Part shown: piece by piece, positions 25,074 to 34,978 of the stretch | How the letters are laid out: the number at the start of each line of letters is the position of its first letter | Numbering within the stretch: the first letter of the stretch is position 1 | Source: a virus | DNA length: 64,000 bases | Virus record (IMG/VR): IMGVR_UViG_3300036791_000851 | Span: 1 to 64,000 of that record | Strand: one strand, 5' to 3' | The notes under the pieces: model-generated | What the model was told of the DNA's origin: nothing | The model's database searches: none | What the model saw: the letters and a program-made list of their open reading frames with translations, nothing else | Position numbers and translations under genes: made by a program

Positions 25074-26402
25074 ATGTACGCACAGGGCGGATTGATCGAT
25101 TTGCCGGGCTATTACCAGGATGGCGGTGACACGCCGCAAGACGACGAGCCGCAAGGCGCGCAGTCACAGCTGCAAGCCCCGACTCCGCTTCCTCGTCCTG
25201 ATCCGCGTTCTTACGAAGAGAAGCTGACAACGAGCCCCGAAGCGCGGGCGCAATTTGAGCAGGACATGCGCGGCCTCGCTTTTGGCGGATCACAGCCTGC
25301 GCCACAGCCGCAAGTTCCTCTTCCGCGGCCGCGACCTCCAGAGGCCCCTCTCCCAGGTGATATCCCATCCCGTCCGGGACCGGCTGATCTGGCGACGCAG
25401 GCAGGGTTGCATGATCTACCTCCGTGGAGGGCGATGGGACCTCGTTCGATAGGCACTTCTTACGATCCGACGACGCCAGTTCCTGAAGAAATAGCTCGGC
25501 AGCAGCGGATTCCGACGGTGTCGCCTCACGATCTCAGAGCCTGGGATGCGTGGGAAGCACAGCAACGGCAGAGCGGCAACGTAGAAGACCGGCGAACACC
25601 AGAACAGATCGCGGAGGACACCAGAAGGTGGGGGGAAGCGACTTTTGTGCCTGCGCCTTGGGTGGGCGACAGGCCGCCGCCGTGGACGGTGACAAGGTCG
25701 AGCCCGTCGCGTCCGCGCGCTCGCGGAGGCCTGGTTAACTTCCGCCAGACCGGCGGTGACGTGGATGAAAACAAGTTCGCCCAAGCTGCGCGGCAAGGAG
25801 GGCAGCTGATGCTCCGCGCGCTCGACACTTCTCCGATAGGCAAGGCGTCTGGCTTCCAGTTCGGTGGAATTGCAAAGCCGCAGCTCGGCATCCCACAGAT
25901 GACCGGCTATGCCAGAGGAGCGCATTTCAGCGGCCCCAATACACAGCACGCCGCTGTACCTGGCGTGCATCTGATCAATTCCAGTGTGCCCGGTCGTGTC
26001 GACCGCATTCCAATGCGTGCGCGTTCGGGCTCCTACGTGCTGCCATCTGATGTCGTGTCAGGGATGGGGCAAGGCAATACGAATGCCGGCGCCAAGATGT
26101 GGGGAAACCTGATCTCGCATTCAATCGGTCCCATGGGAATACAGAATGCGATCAAGCAGCGATCGATGCCATCAGCGCGATTGCGCATGACCGGGGCAAC
26201 GAAGACCTTTGCGGGCGGAGGTGCGAACGAATATACGCCGATCATCACGGCAGGCGGCGAATGCCTGGTTGACCCAGAGATCGTTCGCGAGCTTGGTGAT
26301 GGTGATTCAGAGGAGGGTAAGAAAGTGCTGGCCAATTCCGTTGCGCAGGTTCGTAAGCAAACCCTACAGCATATCAAAGCGCTGCCGAAACCGGTGTCAT
26401 GA
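25074..26402 (+). CDS. Phage virion-type protein with GSYVLPSDVVSGMGQGNT motif
   Basis: It encodes 442 residues, starting three bases after the giant gene. The N-terminal half is Pro/Gln-rich and probably disordered, with GG turns (AQGGLIDLPGYYQDGG, ARGGLVNFRQTGG). The C-terminal half is ordered: SSVPGRVDRIPMRARSGSYV, then LPSDVVSGMGQGNTNAG, and EYTPIITAGGECLVDPE. That last part recurs in phage proteins placed between internal proteins and portal or tail genes. Role unknown. The stop overlaps the GNAT gene by four bases. Confidence 0.55.
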   Translation: MYAQGGLIDLPGYYQDGGDTPQDDEPQGAQSQLQAPTPLPRPDPRSYEEKLTTSPEARAQFEQDMRGLAFGGSQPAPQPQVPLPRPRPPEAPLPGDIPSRPGPADLATQAGLHDLPPWRAMGPRSIGTSYDPTTPVPEEIARQQRIPTVSPHDLRAWDAWEAQQRQSGNVEDRRTPEQIAEDTRRWGEATFVPAPWVGDRPPPWTVTRSSPSRPRARGGLVNFRQTGGDVDENKFAQAARQGGQLMLRALDTSPIGKASGFQFGGIAKPQLGIPQMTGYARGAHFSGPNTQHAAVPGVHLINSSVPGRVDRIPMRARSGSYVLPSDVVSGMGQGNTNAGAKMWGNLISHSIGPMGIQNAIKQRSMPSARLRMTGATKTFAGGGANEYTPIITAGGECLVDPEIVRELGDGDSEEGKKVLANSVAQVRKQTLQHIKALPKPVS

Positions 26403-27079
26403 CCAGGGTCCTTTATGACCTAGAAAGCGGTGTGCCGGGTGTGCGGTGCGCAACTGCTGATGACGAGACCGATCTCTTCATACTTTTGCTGCTACTACAT
26501 CGCGAGAATGGAATCTTCGGACTCAACGAGGAAAAGGTTATCAAAGGCATTCGATATGCGACAGGGCGGGAGGGCGGCATCATCTTTTGCATCGACGAAG
26601 ACCAGGCGCAACCGCATAGCAGTGACAATCACGTGGTTGCGTCCTTGGGGATGTGCGTCACAACGGATTGGTACAGCGACGATCCGTACCTGCTGGAACG
26701 CTGGAACTATGTGCATCCAGAGCATCGTCGCAGCGATTATGCCCGCAAGCTTCTTGAGCAAGCCAAGTGGAGCCATCATTGGTTTAAGCAGCCAGAGAGA
26801 GATGCGCCATTGAACATGCCGTTCCAGTGCGGCATCAACAGCTTCGATCGCACGGAAGCAAAGGTACGTCTCTACGCGCGCCACATGCCATGCATCGGCG
26901 CATGCTTCTTGTACGGTGCACCACCGCTCCAGGCCGACAAGTATCAAAAGAGCATGCGAGAAATCGAGGATATGGCGCGACGGATCAGAGGACTTCCGTC
27001 GCCGCAGAACAGAAAAGTCGTACCGTTAGTTGAAACCATTCTTCGGGAGGGCCAACGAGATGTGCGGCAAGGGCGGTAG
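26399..27079 (+). CDS. GNAT family N-acetyltransferase
   Basis: It encodes 226 residues. The acetyl-CoA-binding core is visible as NYVHPEHRRSDYARKLLEQAKW (positions about 105-126), preceded by strand VVASLGMCVTTDW, and a later KVRLYARHMPCIGACFLYG fits the last strands. A similar gene stands before ejection-protein genes in several phages; its target is unknown, with a phage internal protein or host protein as options. The start overlaps the previous stop, and its 3' end overlaps the next gene by 20 bases. Confidence 0.75.
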   Translation: MTRVLYDLESGVPGVRCATADDETDLFILLLLLHRENGIFGLNEEKVIKGIRYATGREGGIIFCIDEDQAQPHSSDNHVVASLGMCVTTDWYSDDPYLLERWNYVHPEHRRSDYARKLLEQAKWSHHWFKQPERDAPLNMPFQCGINSFDRTEAKVRLYARHMPCIGACFLYGAPPLQADKYQKSMREIEDMARRIRGLPSPQNRKVVPLVETILREGQRDVRQGR

Positions 27080-30000
27080 TCCTCCTGTTCCCGGCTCAAC
27101 CTCGACCGCGTTCCAGTCGGCGACGGCGGCGAATCCAAACGTCGCGCCGATGTATCAAAGCTTCCTCGCCAACGCCAACAACCTTTCGCAGACGCCGTTC
27201 AACCCGGCGATGTATGGCTCGGTTGCGCCGATGAATACGGGTCAGATTGCGGCTGGCAGCCAGCTTTCCGCCCTTGGCATGGACTTGGGGAACTTCGATC
27301 CCAATGCGGTGACATCGATGGAGTCACCGTTCACGACGGATGTGGTGAACGCGACACAGAACTGGTTCAACAATCAGAACGCCATCCAGGGCACTGATCT
27401 GATGAGCCAGGCGATCCGCTCTGGCAACGCCTTCGGCGGTGATCGCGCCGGTGTTGCCGAAGCGCAGCTCGCGGGGCAGCAGCAACTCGCGCAGGCACCG
27501 GTGATCGCTGGTTTGCGTCAGGCCGGTTACACCCAGGCGCTCAATGAGTACAACCAACTCAAACAATACGGTTTGACAGGCGCGCAAGCCGCGCTCGGCT
27601 GGGGCACGCAGGTGCAGCAGCAGGCACAGCGTGAGGCCGATGTCGCACAGCAGAACGCGATGATGTCGTCGGCCTATCCGTTCCAGCTCGCGAACTGGTA
27701 CGGCTCGACGCTCGGCGGTATCGGCCCGCTGCAAGGCACGTTTGCGCAAGGCTACACCACCCCGCCAAATCCGAACCTGGTCAACCAAGGGATCGGCATT
27801 GCCACCTCGCTGGCCGGCATAGGCAGCTCGCTGTTCGGCGGTAAATATGGCGGTCCAGTCGGACGTAGATACGGCGGCGTCGTCGTTCCGGTGCGCAGGC
27901 ATGGCGGTATTATCGAGGGCGGCATTGCAATGCCGCGCTATCGGCGCGGCGGCTTGATGGCGCCCTATCCTCGCCGTTTCCAAGTCGGCGGTCTAACCGG
28001 CTTTGATCCCAGCGGTTTCAGCGATCCTGGTGGCAATCTTGATCCGGCGAGGAGCAATGCTCCTCCTAATGCTGGCGCGCTCATCCAGCACATGATGGAT
28101 CAGCAGCAGAGGCAAAAGCAGGGCACAACACAAGACGACAGCCTCGCCGGCATTGTTAAGAATGCAGCCAGCTTGGCGACCAAGGCGGCTCCGCTGTTTG
28201 CGCTACTCAGATACGGCGGTCCTGTTCCTCGCTTCCAAGGCGGAGGCGATGCCGACGACACCGATATGGACGGAAGACAATATGCTGCTCTGCCCCCGAC
28301 TGCGGCACCTGACAAAGGTGGTGCGATCAGTCTGCCGCCCGTTGATGTGTCGTCGTCTGACGGCACGATGCCGTTGCCACCGCCCCGCCCGCCACAAGCC
28401 GGTCTTGGTGCCGATCGCGTACCGAGGATGGGCACACCAGAGGCGATGCGTGAGACGCCCACGCCGCAACAGGCGCGTGTCTATGGTGAAGGTGCTGCAG
28501 GAGGCGAGGATTATCGTGTGCCTCCTGAAGACAGCACCGCTCCAGCAGCTGCGCGTCCAACCAGCGGTGCGGGCGGCAGCGGCGGCCGGGGTATTTACGC
28601 GGGCACGGAGACTATCCCTGGCCTCGGGCGACCGCCGCAGACGTTCTCTCAACGCTTGGCAACAAATCCGTTGCTTGCGATGGGGGCCGCGATGCTCTCT
28701 AGCCGCAGTCCGTATTTTGGGGTGGGACTGGGAGCTGGCCTGCAGGCAATGCAGGGTGCCGCTGCGGCTAGAGGCAAAGAAGAAATGTTCGATCAGGAGC
28801 CGCAGCTGATCGACGATGGTCAGACGCTCAGCTATCGGGTCGGCAACAAGATCATCAAGACGACCATGCCGTCACCGAAGGCAAGGGAAGGAAAAGCTGT
28901 CTCTGATGCGCAATTACAGCAACAGACAAAGTTGCAGTTGCAGGCATTGCAGACTGATCCAGAATGGTCGCTGAAGCCAGACACTGAGGTATTGCAGGAG
29001 GCTGATATCCGCGCTCGTGAGCACTGGAATGCAACGCATCCAGGCGCTCAACAAGTAATTGTCCCCCCACGGTCTACGGCGACGACCAAGCCGCCGGAAG
29101 GGACGGAAGGTACGACACCAGGCCCGGCAGGACCTCCGGGGGCGCCGCCTCCGATGACGGTAACAAGTCAGACGCCACCGCCGAAACCTCCTGCACCAGC
29201 GGCAGAGACGACGACAGGTGGGCCACCAGATGTAAGGGAGCCGACTACTCCGGAGGAACAGGCACGAGCTGATCGATTACTGAATCATGACCAAGAATTT
29301 CAATCGCCAAATAAGGTAAATCCGAAGCTTCTGGCACGGCTGAATACTACGCCAGAGGATTTTGATTTCATGGCGCGGCAGCTTGCCTATGGCGTCCCGA
29401 TACATCAGCTTGTTCGTGGCCAGGGGAAGGACGCTACGGCCGCAGCCTCTGCCCTAAGAGCGCGTGCTACGCAGTATCTGAGAGAGCAAGGATGGACTCC
29501 TGAGCAAGCAGCCGGAATCATGCAACAGTATGCGGCGCGAACAGCCGGCGCTCGGGTACTCGGTCAACAAGAAGCTCGGTTGACCAACGCTATCCAAGAA
29601 GTTCGTGCGACCGCACCTCGCGTGCTCGAAATCTCTGATCGGATAAAGCGGACACAATACCCGACAATCAATTCTCTCATTCTGGCTGCTCAGAAGCAGA
29701 CCGGTGGTGAGGACGTCGTCCGGCTAGGTACGGCTACCGAAACTTTGATCAATGATTATGCTGCAACGCTTGGTCGCGGCAATGGCACGATGACTGATGA
29801 GGCGAGAAGGCGCGCTAGCGAATTGCTCGAAAGAGGATACAGCCAGGGGCAGATGGGTGCCGTTGTCGACCAGATGCTGATCGAAATCGATGCGGCAGCA
29901 CAGTCCATTCGCCGCGGTCTTGGTACTTACACCGGAACCCGACCCGAAGAGCGCTACGAACCGGGCAGCATTCTTAGACGGCCGGGCGCTGGTCAACCCG

Positions 30001-30131
30001 GTGCTGGCGGCGGCGCGGGTGCCGCAACACCGCCAGTTCGAGTTGGCTCGCCGGAAGAGGCGCGAAAATTGAAACCTGGGACCCGGTTCATAATCCCTGA
30101 CGGCAGTGGCAGGATTGGAACGGTGCCATAA
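27060..30131 (+). CDS. Internal virion / DNA-ejection-type protein (1023 residues)
   Basis: It starts at ATG 27060 after CGGGAGGGCC. The N-terminus MCGKGGSPPVPGS leads to a long helical Gln/Asn/Ala-rich region (residues 25-240: LANANNLSQTPFNP, GDRAGVAEAQLAGQQQLAQA), then GG turns (YGGPVGRRYGGVVVPV, RRGGLMAPYPRR). Residues 560-960 are helical (DFDFMARQLAYGVPIHQLV, INDYAATLGRGNGTMTDEARR), and the end carries SPEEARKLKPGTRFIIPDG. This architecture matches long proteins injected with the DNA by short-tailed phages. No enzymatic motif is seen. Confidence 0.6.
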   Translation: MCGKGGSPPVPGSTSTAFQSATAANPNVAPMYQSFLANANNLSQTPFNPAMYGSVAPMNTGQIAAGSQLSALGMDLGNFDPNAVTSMESPFTTDVVNATQNWFNNQNAIQGTDLMSQAIRSGNAFGGDRAGVAEAQLAGQQQLAQAPVIAGLRQAGYTQALNEYNQLKQYGLTGAQAALGWGTQVQQQAQREADVAQQNAMMSSAYPFQLANWYGSTLGGIGPLQGTFAQGYTTPPNPNLVNQGIGIATSLAGIGSSLFGGKYGGPVGRRYGGVVVPVRRHGGIIEGGIAMPRYRRGGLMAPYPRRFQVGGLTGFDPSGFSDPGGNLDPARSNAPPNAGALIQHMMDQQQRQKQGTTQDDSLAGIVKNAASLATKAAPLFALLRYGGPVPRFQGGGDADDTDMDGRQYAALPPTAAPDKGGAISLPPVDVSSSDGTMPLPPPRPPQAGLGADRVPRMGTPEAMRETPTPQQARVYGEGAAGGEDYRVPPEDSTAPAAARPTSGAGGSGGRGIYAGTETIPGLGRPPQTFSQRLATNPLLAMGAAMLSSRSPYFGVGLGAGLQAMQGAAAARGKEEMFDQEPQLIDDGQTLSYRVGNKIIKTTMPSPKAREGKAVSDAQLQQQTKLQLQALQTDPEWSLKPDTEVLQEADIRAREHWNATHPGAQQVIVPPRSTATTKPPEGTEGTTPGPAGPPGAPPPMTVTSQTPPPKPPAPAAETTTGGPPDVREPTTPEEQARADRLLNHDQEFQSPNKVNPKLLARLNTTPEDFDFMARQLAYGVPIHQLVRGQGKDATAAASALRARATQYLREQGWTPEQAAGIMQQYAARTAGARVLGQQEARLTNAIQEVRATAPRVLEISDRIKRTQYPTINSLILAAQKQTGGEDVVRLGTATETLINDYAATLGRGNGTMTDEARRRASELLERGYSQGQMGAVVDQMLIEIDAAAQSIRRGLGTYTGTRPEERYEPGSILRRPGAGQPGAGGGAGAATPPVRVGSPEEARKLKPGTRFIIPDGSGRIGTVP

Positions 30132-33100
30132 ATGGCTGACGATCCTTGGGCAGAGTTCAAGCCAGAGTCGCCGTCAGCTTCGGCTGATGATCCTTGGGCA
30201 GAGTTCAAGCCGATTGCGCCTGCGGAGGAGCCAGCGCCAACAACATGGTCCCAGGTACCAGGACAGGCACTGCGACATTTGCCCGCCAGTGCAATGGAAT
30301 TTGGCAAGAGTGTTGCTGCTCCCTTGGGTGATGTGGCCGAGCTAGGCGCACGCGGCATCGATTGGGCAGCGCAGAAGTTTGGTGCAACGCCGCGCGCACC
30401 ACAGCCGATGGAGACGACAGAAGCATTTCGTAATTTGGGATTGGGTTTGCTCGAAAAAACAGGGGTCAAGGCGTCGGCAGGTCATGAGAAATACGCCGAG
30501 GCCGTCGGCCAATTCTTTGCTGATCGATATGGGGGGATAGAAAACGTAAGAAAGACATTGGCCCAAGACCCCGTTGGTTTCGCCGCCGATGTGGCAACCG
30601 TGTTGACGGCCGGAGGCGGTCTTGCAGCTCGCGGCCCTGGCTTGGTTGGCAAGGTTGGCAAAGTAGCTACCGCGGCGGGCCGCGTCGTTGATCCGCTTTC
30701 TGCAGCTGCAAAAGTTGTATCGCCGTTAGCGCGGCCTGCTGCCGAAGTTTTGGGTGTATCAAGCGGTGTTGGTCCAGAGGCGATTCAATTGGCAGGTCGG
30801 GCAGGCTTGGAAGGCGGCGAAGCGGCAAAAGCATTTCGAGAAAACATTCGCAGCGCTGTTCCTACTCAAGAGGTTGTTGCTGATGCTGGGGATGTCGTGC
30901 GTGATTTGCGTGCGAAGCGATCGGCTGCATACGTCCAGGGGATGCAAGATGTTGCGGCGGTTAGAACGCCGCTCGATTTCGACCAGGTTGACCAAGCCCT
31001 GCAAAAGATTACTGACATCCAGACGTTCCATGGACAAGTGCTTTCGCCAGAGACGCAAGGGATTAGAACGAAGATAGGCCAGACTGTTCAGAAATGGAAA
31101 GAGCTTGATCCAGCACTCTTTCACACGCCCGAAGGTCTCGATGCCCTGAAAAAAATAATTGGAGATATCAAAGACAGCACTGATTGGGGTACGCCGCAAA
31201 GAGTGGCGGCGAACCAAGCCTATAATGCAATCCGGCAGACGATAGTTAAGGCAGCGCCAGAGTACGCCAAAACAATGAAAGGATACGAGGAGGCATCGAA
31301 TCAAATAAAAGATTTGGAGCGAGAGCTGTCAATTCCAAATCCTAATCGAGGGAATGTCGACACCGCGTTGCGGAAGTTGCAGTCAGTTTTACGTAACAAT
31401 GTAAACACGGCATACGGGCGTCGTCGCGAGCTGGCGCAATTTCTTGTCGACAACGGGTCACCTGACCTTCTTTACAAGCTTGCTGGTCAACAGCTTCAGC
31501 CAATTGCACCGCGCGGATTAGCACGATTAGGTTCAGCGCTAGGAGCAGAACTTGCGGCAATGCTGGGGATAGGTCTGGGCCACACTGGTCTTGGTCTATC
31601 AGCAGTTCCTCTGGCCGTTGCAGCATCGCCGCGCGCTATAGGCGAAGCCGCATATTGGGGCGGGACAGGATATCGCGCACTGCATCCAGCAGAATTGCCG
31701 CTTTATCAAACTGGAAGGATCAATGAAGCACAGCCAACACCACGCGCAGCGGGAGGCAATGTTCCGCCGCCTGGCGGCACAGGAGGGCGACCCTACGGAG
31801 AAAGAGCGCTTAATGCGCTGCGCAAAGCACGAGAAAGGAAAAGCAAAGCTGTATCGCATGGTGGAACGCCGCTACGCTACCAGGAAGGCGGCGCCGTAGA
31901 TGATGATTCGCGTTATGATACTAAGCTAGAGCCCGGCAAGGAGACAGCATTCCAGACTTGGAAGCAGAAGTATGCGCCGCAAGACAGCGGTGCTGATTAC
32001 GATCTGCGTGGTGCCTTCAAGGCTGGCCTTAAGCCTGACCCGGTAACCAAGCATTGGCCGGACACCTTCAAGAAGCCGGGTCATCCCACGTTCAGTGTCG
32101 AGAGCCAGTATGCCAAGGACCGGCCAGACCTCGCCGGCCATTGGGGAGGTCCGCAGCATGACCAGTACGTTCCCCCGGGGCGCCAGGAGGGTGGCGAGGT
32201 CAAGGATGAGGCGCCGCCGGAGCCTCCGGTAGACGAGGCCCAGCAGGCCCAGGAAGCCCGTGAGCGGGCCGCGTTGCGCACCCAGCGCAGCGTGCAGGGG
32301 GCCGAGCGCTTCACTGAGGGACCTGGCCGACAGGAAGGTCCGCTGACGTCCTTCGTTGAGAGCGGCTATGGCGTGCCGGCGATTATTCGCGGCGCGAACG
32401 AAGAGGCCCGGCGTGCGTTCGAAAGCGCCGGCGAGCTCCAGCGCACCGGCGAGTACGATGCAGAGCCAATTGTGAAGCAGACGATCGGTGCGATTGGCGC
32501 GCCAGGTTTAGGTCCAGCTGTGCGTGGTGGCGTTGCCCTCGGTGCCGGCGCTGTGCGCAGAGCTGCAGCTGCTGCACCAGAGGTGCGCGCCGGATTGACG
32601 GCGGCTGAGCGTGCAGCTCCGTTGCGTGAGGCGCCCTATCCACAGTTCGCCGAGGAGTATCCCGCGACCGGGCCAGGCACGCCGACGCCTAAAACTGATC
32701 CGAGCTATCCTGGCGAGACCTATCTCAAAAAGACGTTGACACCCGAGGCGCAGGAATTTGAGAAGGTACGCACCAAGATCATCGCAGACATGAGAAAGAA
32801 AGGTTATGAGCCGTACTACGATCCAGCGGAGCGCTATGCTGCCGATCCCAGCAAATATCCTGGCCCCAATGTCGATACGTTGACGCTGACACCGACGAGG
32901 CCGGACACGATCGAGAAATATATGGAACAGATTGGCGCGCCGGCAACACGCCAGGCGCTGCGCAAGGCTTACAAGAATGGCCTGCAGCTGGGCAACGCCC
33001 ACGATTGGTACTTCATGGGCCAGTTGGAAGCCGACTTCATTAAGGAGCTGGGACCAGAGGCGGGTCGCGAAGCTTTCCTGAACCGCTTCGCTACCCCGAT

Positions 33101-33728
33101 GGCCGCGACCACGTCAGGCAACCAGCCGACGGCCAATCTGTTGATGGGGCATTATCTGAACTACCTGCGCAACCGCGGCTTGCCGTTTCCAGTTGGGTCC
33201 TCCGAAATGCCGGTGACGGTTGGCGGTCGCTTCGGCATGACCAACGTGCGCGATTACGGGAAGATCATGGGCGGTGGTGGCTATGAGGCGCTCGGTGCTG
33301 ATCAACCGAAGATGCATAACTTCGCGCGCTCGTTCGTTGGTGATCTGTTGCGTGCGGTGATGGATGAGCAAATGGCCGAAGGCATGCTTGCACACGCCGG
33401 TAAGAAAAGCCTCGCCGATCCGGCGCGCAAGACTGCGTATGGATTGCTTGAGCAGCCCTTGCATAAAGAAGCAGCGCGCATCGGTGTCAAGCCTGGAGCA
33501 TTTCAGGATGTTGCATGGGCCGGCTTCAAGAACGAACGCGGCAAGCCGATGATCGAGCACGTCAACGATGCCATCGAGCGCACGCACCGGCTCACGGGCA
33601 CGCCGCGGGACGAGATCGTGCGGCACGGATTGATCCGGGGTGAGATACCGCTTTACACCACGGGTGCGATGCCCCTGCCGTCTCTCCCTAGCGAGCAAGA
33701 AAAAACGGCAGGCCTTGGCCCACCGTAG
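30132..33728 (+). CDS. Internal virion / DNA-ejection-type protein (1198 residues)
   Basis: The start abuts the previous stop. The N-terminus has a repeated DDPWAEFKP element (residues 3-11 and 19-27) found at the start of many phage internal proteins. Residues 60-560 are helical (FADRYGGIENVRKTLAQDPVGF, LRAKRSAAYVQGMQDV), followed by two EGGAV/EGGEV turns (about 590-690). The C-terminal 250 residues form an ordered domain: GNAHDWYFMGQLEADF, FATPMAATTSGNQPTANLL, NYLRNRGLPFP. A DNA-translocating or core protein is likely; the C-terminal domain's activity is unknown. Confidence 0.6.
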   Translation: MADDPWAEFKPESPSASADDPWAEFKPIAPAEEPAPTTWSQVPGQALRHLPASAMEFGKSVAAPLGDVAELGARGIDWAAQKFGATPRAPQPMETTEAFRNLGLGLLEKTGVKASAGHEKYAEAVGQFFADRYGGIENVRKTLAQDPVGFAADVATVLTAGGGLAARGPGLVGKVGKVATAAGRVVDPLSAAAKVVSPLARPAAEVLGVSSGVGPEAIQLAGRAGLEGGEAAKAFRENIRSAVPTQEVVADAGDVVRDLRAKRSAAYVQGMQDVAAVRTPLDFDQVDQALQKITDIQTFHGQVLSPETQGIRTKIGQTVQKWKELDPALFHTPEGLDALKKIIGDIKDSTDWGTPQRVAANQAYNAIRQTIVKAAPEYAKTMKGYEEASNQIKDLERELSIPNPNRGNVDTALRKLQSVLRNNVNTAYGRRRELAQFLVDNGSPDLLYKLAGQQLQPIAPRGLARLGSALGAELAAMLGIGLGHTGLGLSAVPLAVAASPRAIGEAAYWGGTGYRALHPAELPLYQTGRINEAQPTPRAAGGNVPPPGGTGGRPYGERALNALRKARERKSKAVSHGGTPLRYQEGGAVDDDSRYDTKLEPGKETAFQTWKQKYAPQDSGADYDLRGAFKAGLKPDPVTKHWPDTFKKPGHPTFSVESQYAKDRPDLAGHWGGPQHDQYVPPGRQEGGEVKDEAPPEPPVDEAQQAQEARERAALRTQRSVQGAERFTEGPGRQEGPLTSFVESGYGVPAIIRGANEEARRAFESAGELQRTGEYDAEPIVKQTIGAIGAPGLGPAVRGGVALGAGAVRRAAAAAPEVRAGLTAAERAAPLREAPYPQFAEEYPATGPGTPTPKTDPSYPGETYLKKTLTPEAQEFEKVRTKIIADMRKKGYEPYYDPAERYAADPSKYPGPNVDTLTLTPTRPDTIEKYMEQIGAPATRQALRKAYKNGLQLGNAHDWYFMGQLEADFIKELGPEAGREAFLNRFATPMAATTSGNQPTANLLMGHYLNYLRNRGLPFPVGSSEMPVTVGGRFGMTNVRDYGKIMGGGGYEALGADQPKMHNFARSFVGDLLRAVMDEQMAEGMLAHAGKKSLADPARKTAYGLLEQPLHKEAARIGVKPGAFQDVAWAGFKNERGKPMIEHVNDAIERTHRLTGTPRDEIVRHGLIRGEIPLYTTGAMPLPSLPSEQEKTAGLGPP

Positions 33729-33738
33729 GGAGGATAGC

Positions 33739-33843
33739 ATGCTGTGTGGGATGCTCGCTGCGCGGTGGCGCTTTCAGCCCACCCTCGCGGGACGAACCAT
33801 GCTTCCGCCCGTTAATATATACATGTATAGCAGGGAAGTCTAG
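33739..33843 (+). CDS. Possible short protein, 34 residues
   Basis: The frame starts at ATG 33739 behind GGGAGGATAGC and runs to TAG at 33841-33843. The product is basic with a Met-rich end and has no recognised feature. Support is the good ribosome-binding site and the otherwise empty gap before the lysis region; it may be untranslated. Confidence 0.25.
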   Translation: MLCGMLAARWRFQPTLAGRTMLPPVNIYMYSREV

Positions 33844-33849
33844 ACCCCA

Positions 33850-33966
33850 ATGCGCTGGCCACAAGACAGCGAAAAGCGTGCGATCTATACGTTCCTGGTT
33901 ATCGTCGCGGTGCTGATCGTCATGATGATTTATGGCTGTGTGACCGATGTCCAAGCTCCAGCGTGA
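33850..33966 (+). CDS. Small membrane protein, 38 residues (possible lipoprotein)
   Basis: The frame from ATG 33850 to TGA 33966 encodes a charged N-terminus, a hydrophobic segment (FLVIVAVLIVMMIYG) and C-V-T-D after it. The G-C pair could be a lipobox, although Tyr at -2 is unusual. It sits at the head of the lysis region, where small holin or spanin parts are expected. No clear ribosome-binding site is visible. Confidence 0.4.
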   Translation: MRWPQDSEKRAIYTFLVIVAVLIVMMIYGCVTDVQAPA

Positions 33967-33986
33967 TCGAAATAGGGAGGCGTTTC

Positions 33987-34421
33987 ATGAGCGGTTCGGG
34001 TCTCGTGCAGTTCCTGGTGAACATCATCGCGTTGCTGGCAGCAGGCGGCATCTTCTTCATCTCGATTGATAAGGTCGCGCCCGACGCATTCTTTGCCAAG
34101 GTCGCCAAGATCGCCGTCGGGGCGCTGCTCTTGATCGCGGTGATCGTTACCATCGCTGCGGTATTCGGGTTGGCATCCGGGGTGACTGTCTCACCCATCG
34201 GTGTCATCTGGTTTGCGATCGCGGTGATCGTCGCTGTCGTTGTGCTTTATGTGATCAATCTGATTGTCGACTGGATCGTTGGTCAAATGGGCGGGGGTCC
34301 ATGGGCAGGTATCGTCAAGTATGTGCTCGGAGCCATCGTGCTGATCGGCCTGCTGGTTGCTGCGGCAAACCTGCTATTCGGCTATCATATCGGCGGTCTG
34401 CACGTGCCAGAGGTTCGATGA
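33987..34421 (+). CDS. Multi-pass membrane protein, holin candidate
   Basis: It encodes 144 residues from ATG 33987 behind TAGGGAGGCG. Four hydrophobic segments are visible: VQFLVNIIALLAAGGIFFI (8-28), VAKIAVGALLLIAVIVTIA (44-64), IGVIWFAIAVIVAVVVLYV (76-98) and YVLGAIVLIGLLVAAANLL (112-132). It lies 550 bases upstream of the endolysin and before a strong hairpin. A holin role is inferred from topology and position. Confidence 0.55.
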   Translation: MSGSGLVQFLVNIIALLAAGGIFFISIDKVAPDAFFAKVAKIAVGALLLIAVIVTIAAVFGLASGVTVSPIGVIWFAIAVIVAVVVLYVINLIVDWIVGQMGGGPWAGIVKYVLGAIVLIGLLVAAANLLFGYHIGGLHVPEVR

Positions 34422-34525
34422 GGTTACCTGTGAAGAGGAGCGCGCGCCGGCCGTGTCCGCCGGCAACCCAGTGAGGTACCCGCGCTGACGGCCATCGTCA
34501 GCACCTTCGCACGAAGAGAGAGAGC

Positions 34526-34559
34526 GGGGCGCCGGTTCTCAACCCTTTCCCGGCGCCCC
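34526..34559 (+). terminator. Strong GC hairpin after the holin-like gene
   Basis: GGGGCGCCGG (34526-34535) pairs perfectly with CCGGCGCCCC (34550-34559) around a 14-base loop. The tail is TGTTATC, not a full U-tract, so termination may be partial or the hairpin may stabilise the upstream mRNA. Confidence 0.55.
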
Positions 34560-34597
34560 TGTTATCATGCGAGGGCTGATTCGGGGGCTCGCCCGAG

Positions 34598-34978
34598 ATG
34601 AAATGGCTGAACCACGACAAGACTGAGACCTGGATCATCTATTTCGTTCTCGTCGTGGTGATCCTGATGATGCTTGCCGCGGTCGGGTACATATCGGGAC
34701 GCTGGTACATCGAGCCGAGCACAGCCGCGCCACAGGCTCAGATCGATCTCTATGGTGACGTACCGCTTGATGCGGTCTTGCTGCCTATCGACCGCGCGGC
34801 GCTTACTGAGGCATACCGCGGCCATTTAATCCGGTTGTGGAATGTCTGGCTGACCGATGGCGCAAAAGACGCATCGCGTTTTCGCAATGGACTGAAGATC
34901 GCTCGCGGAGCTTACCACCAGGCAGCAGAGGCGATTGCTAAGCGCGAGGAGGTAGAACGGCAGGAGAACAAGCCATGA
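34598..34978 (+). CDS. Membrane-anchored protein upstream of endolysin
   Basis: It encodes 126 residues. One N-terminal transmembrane segment (WIIYFVLVVVILMMLAAVGYI, about residues 12-32, split here for length) is followed by a soluble part that ends in a charged helix (RGAYHQAAEAIAKREEVE). It overlaps the endolysin start by four bases. Topology and position suit an i-spanin-like or lysis-regulating protein, but no partner o-spanin is evident. Confidence 0.5.
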   Translation: MKWLNHDKTETWIIYFVLVVVILMMLAAVGYISGRWYIEPSTAAPQAQIDLYGDVPLDAVLLPIDRAALTEAYRGHLIRLWNVWLTDGAKDASRFRNGLKIARGAYHQAAEAIAKREEVERQENKP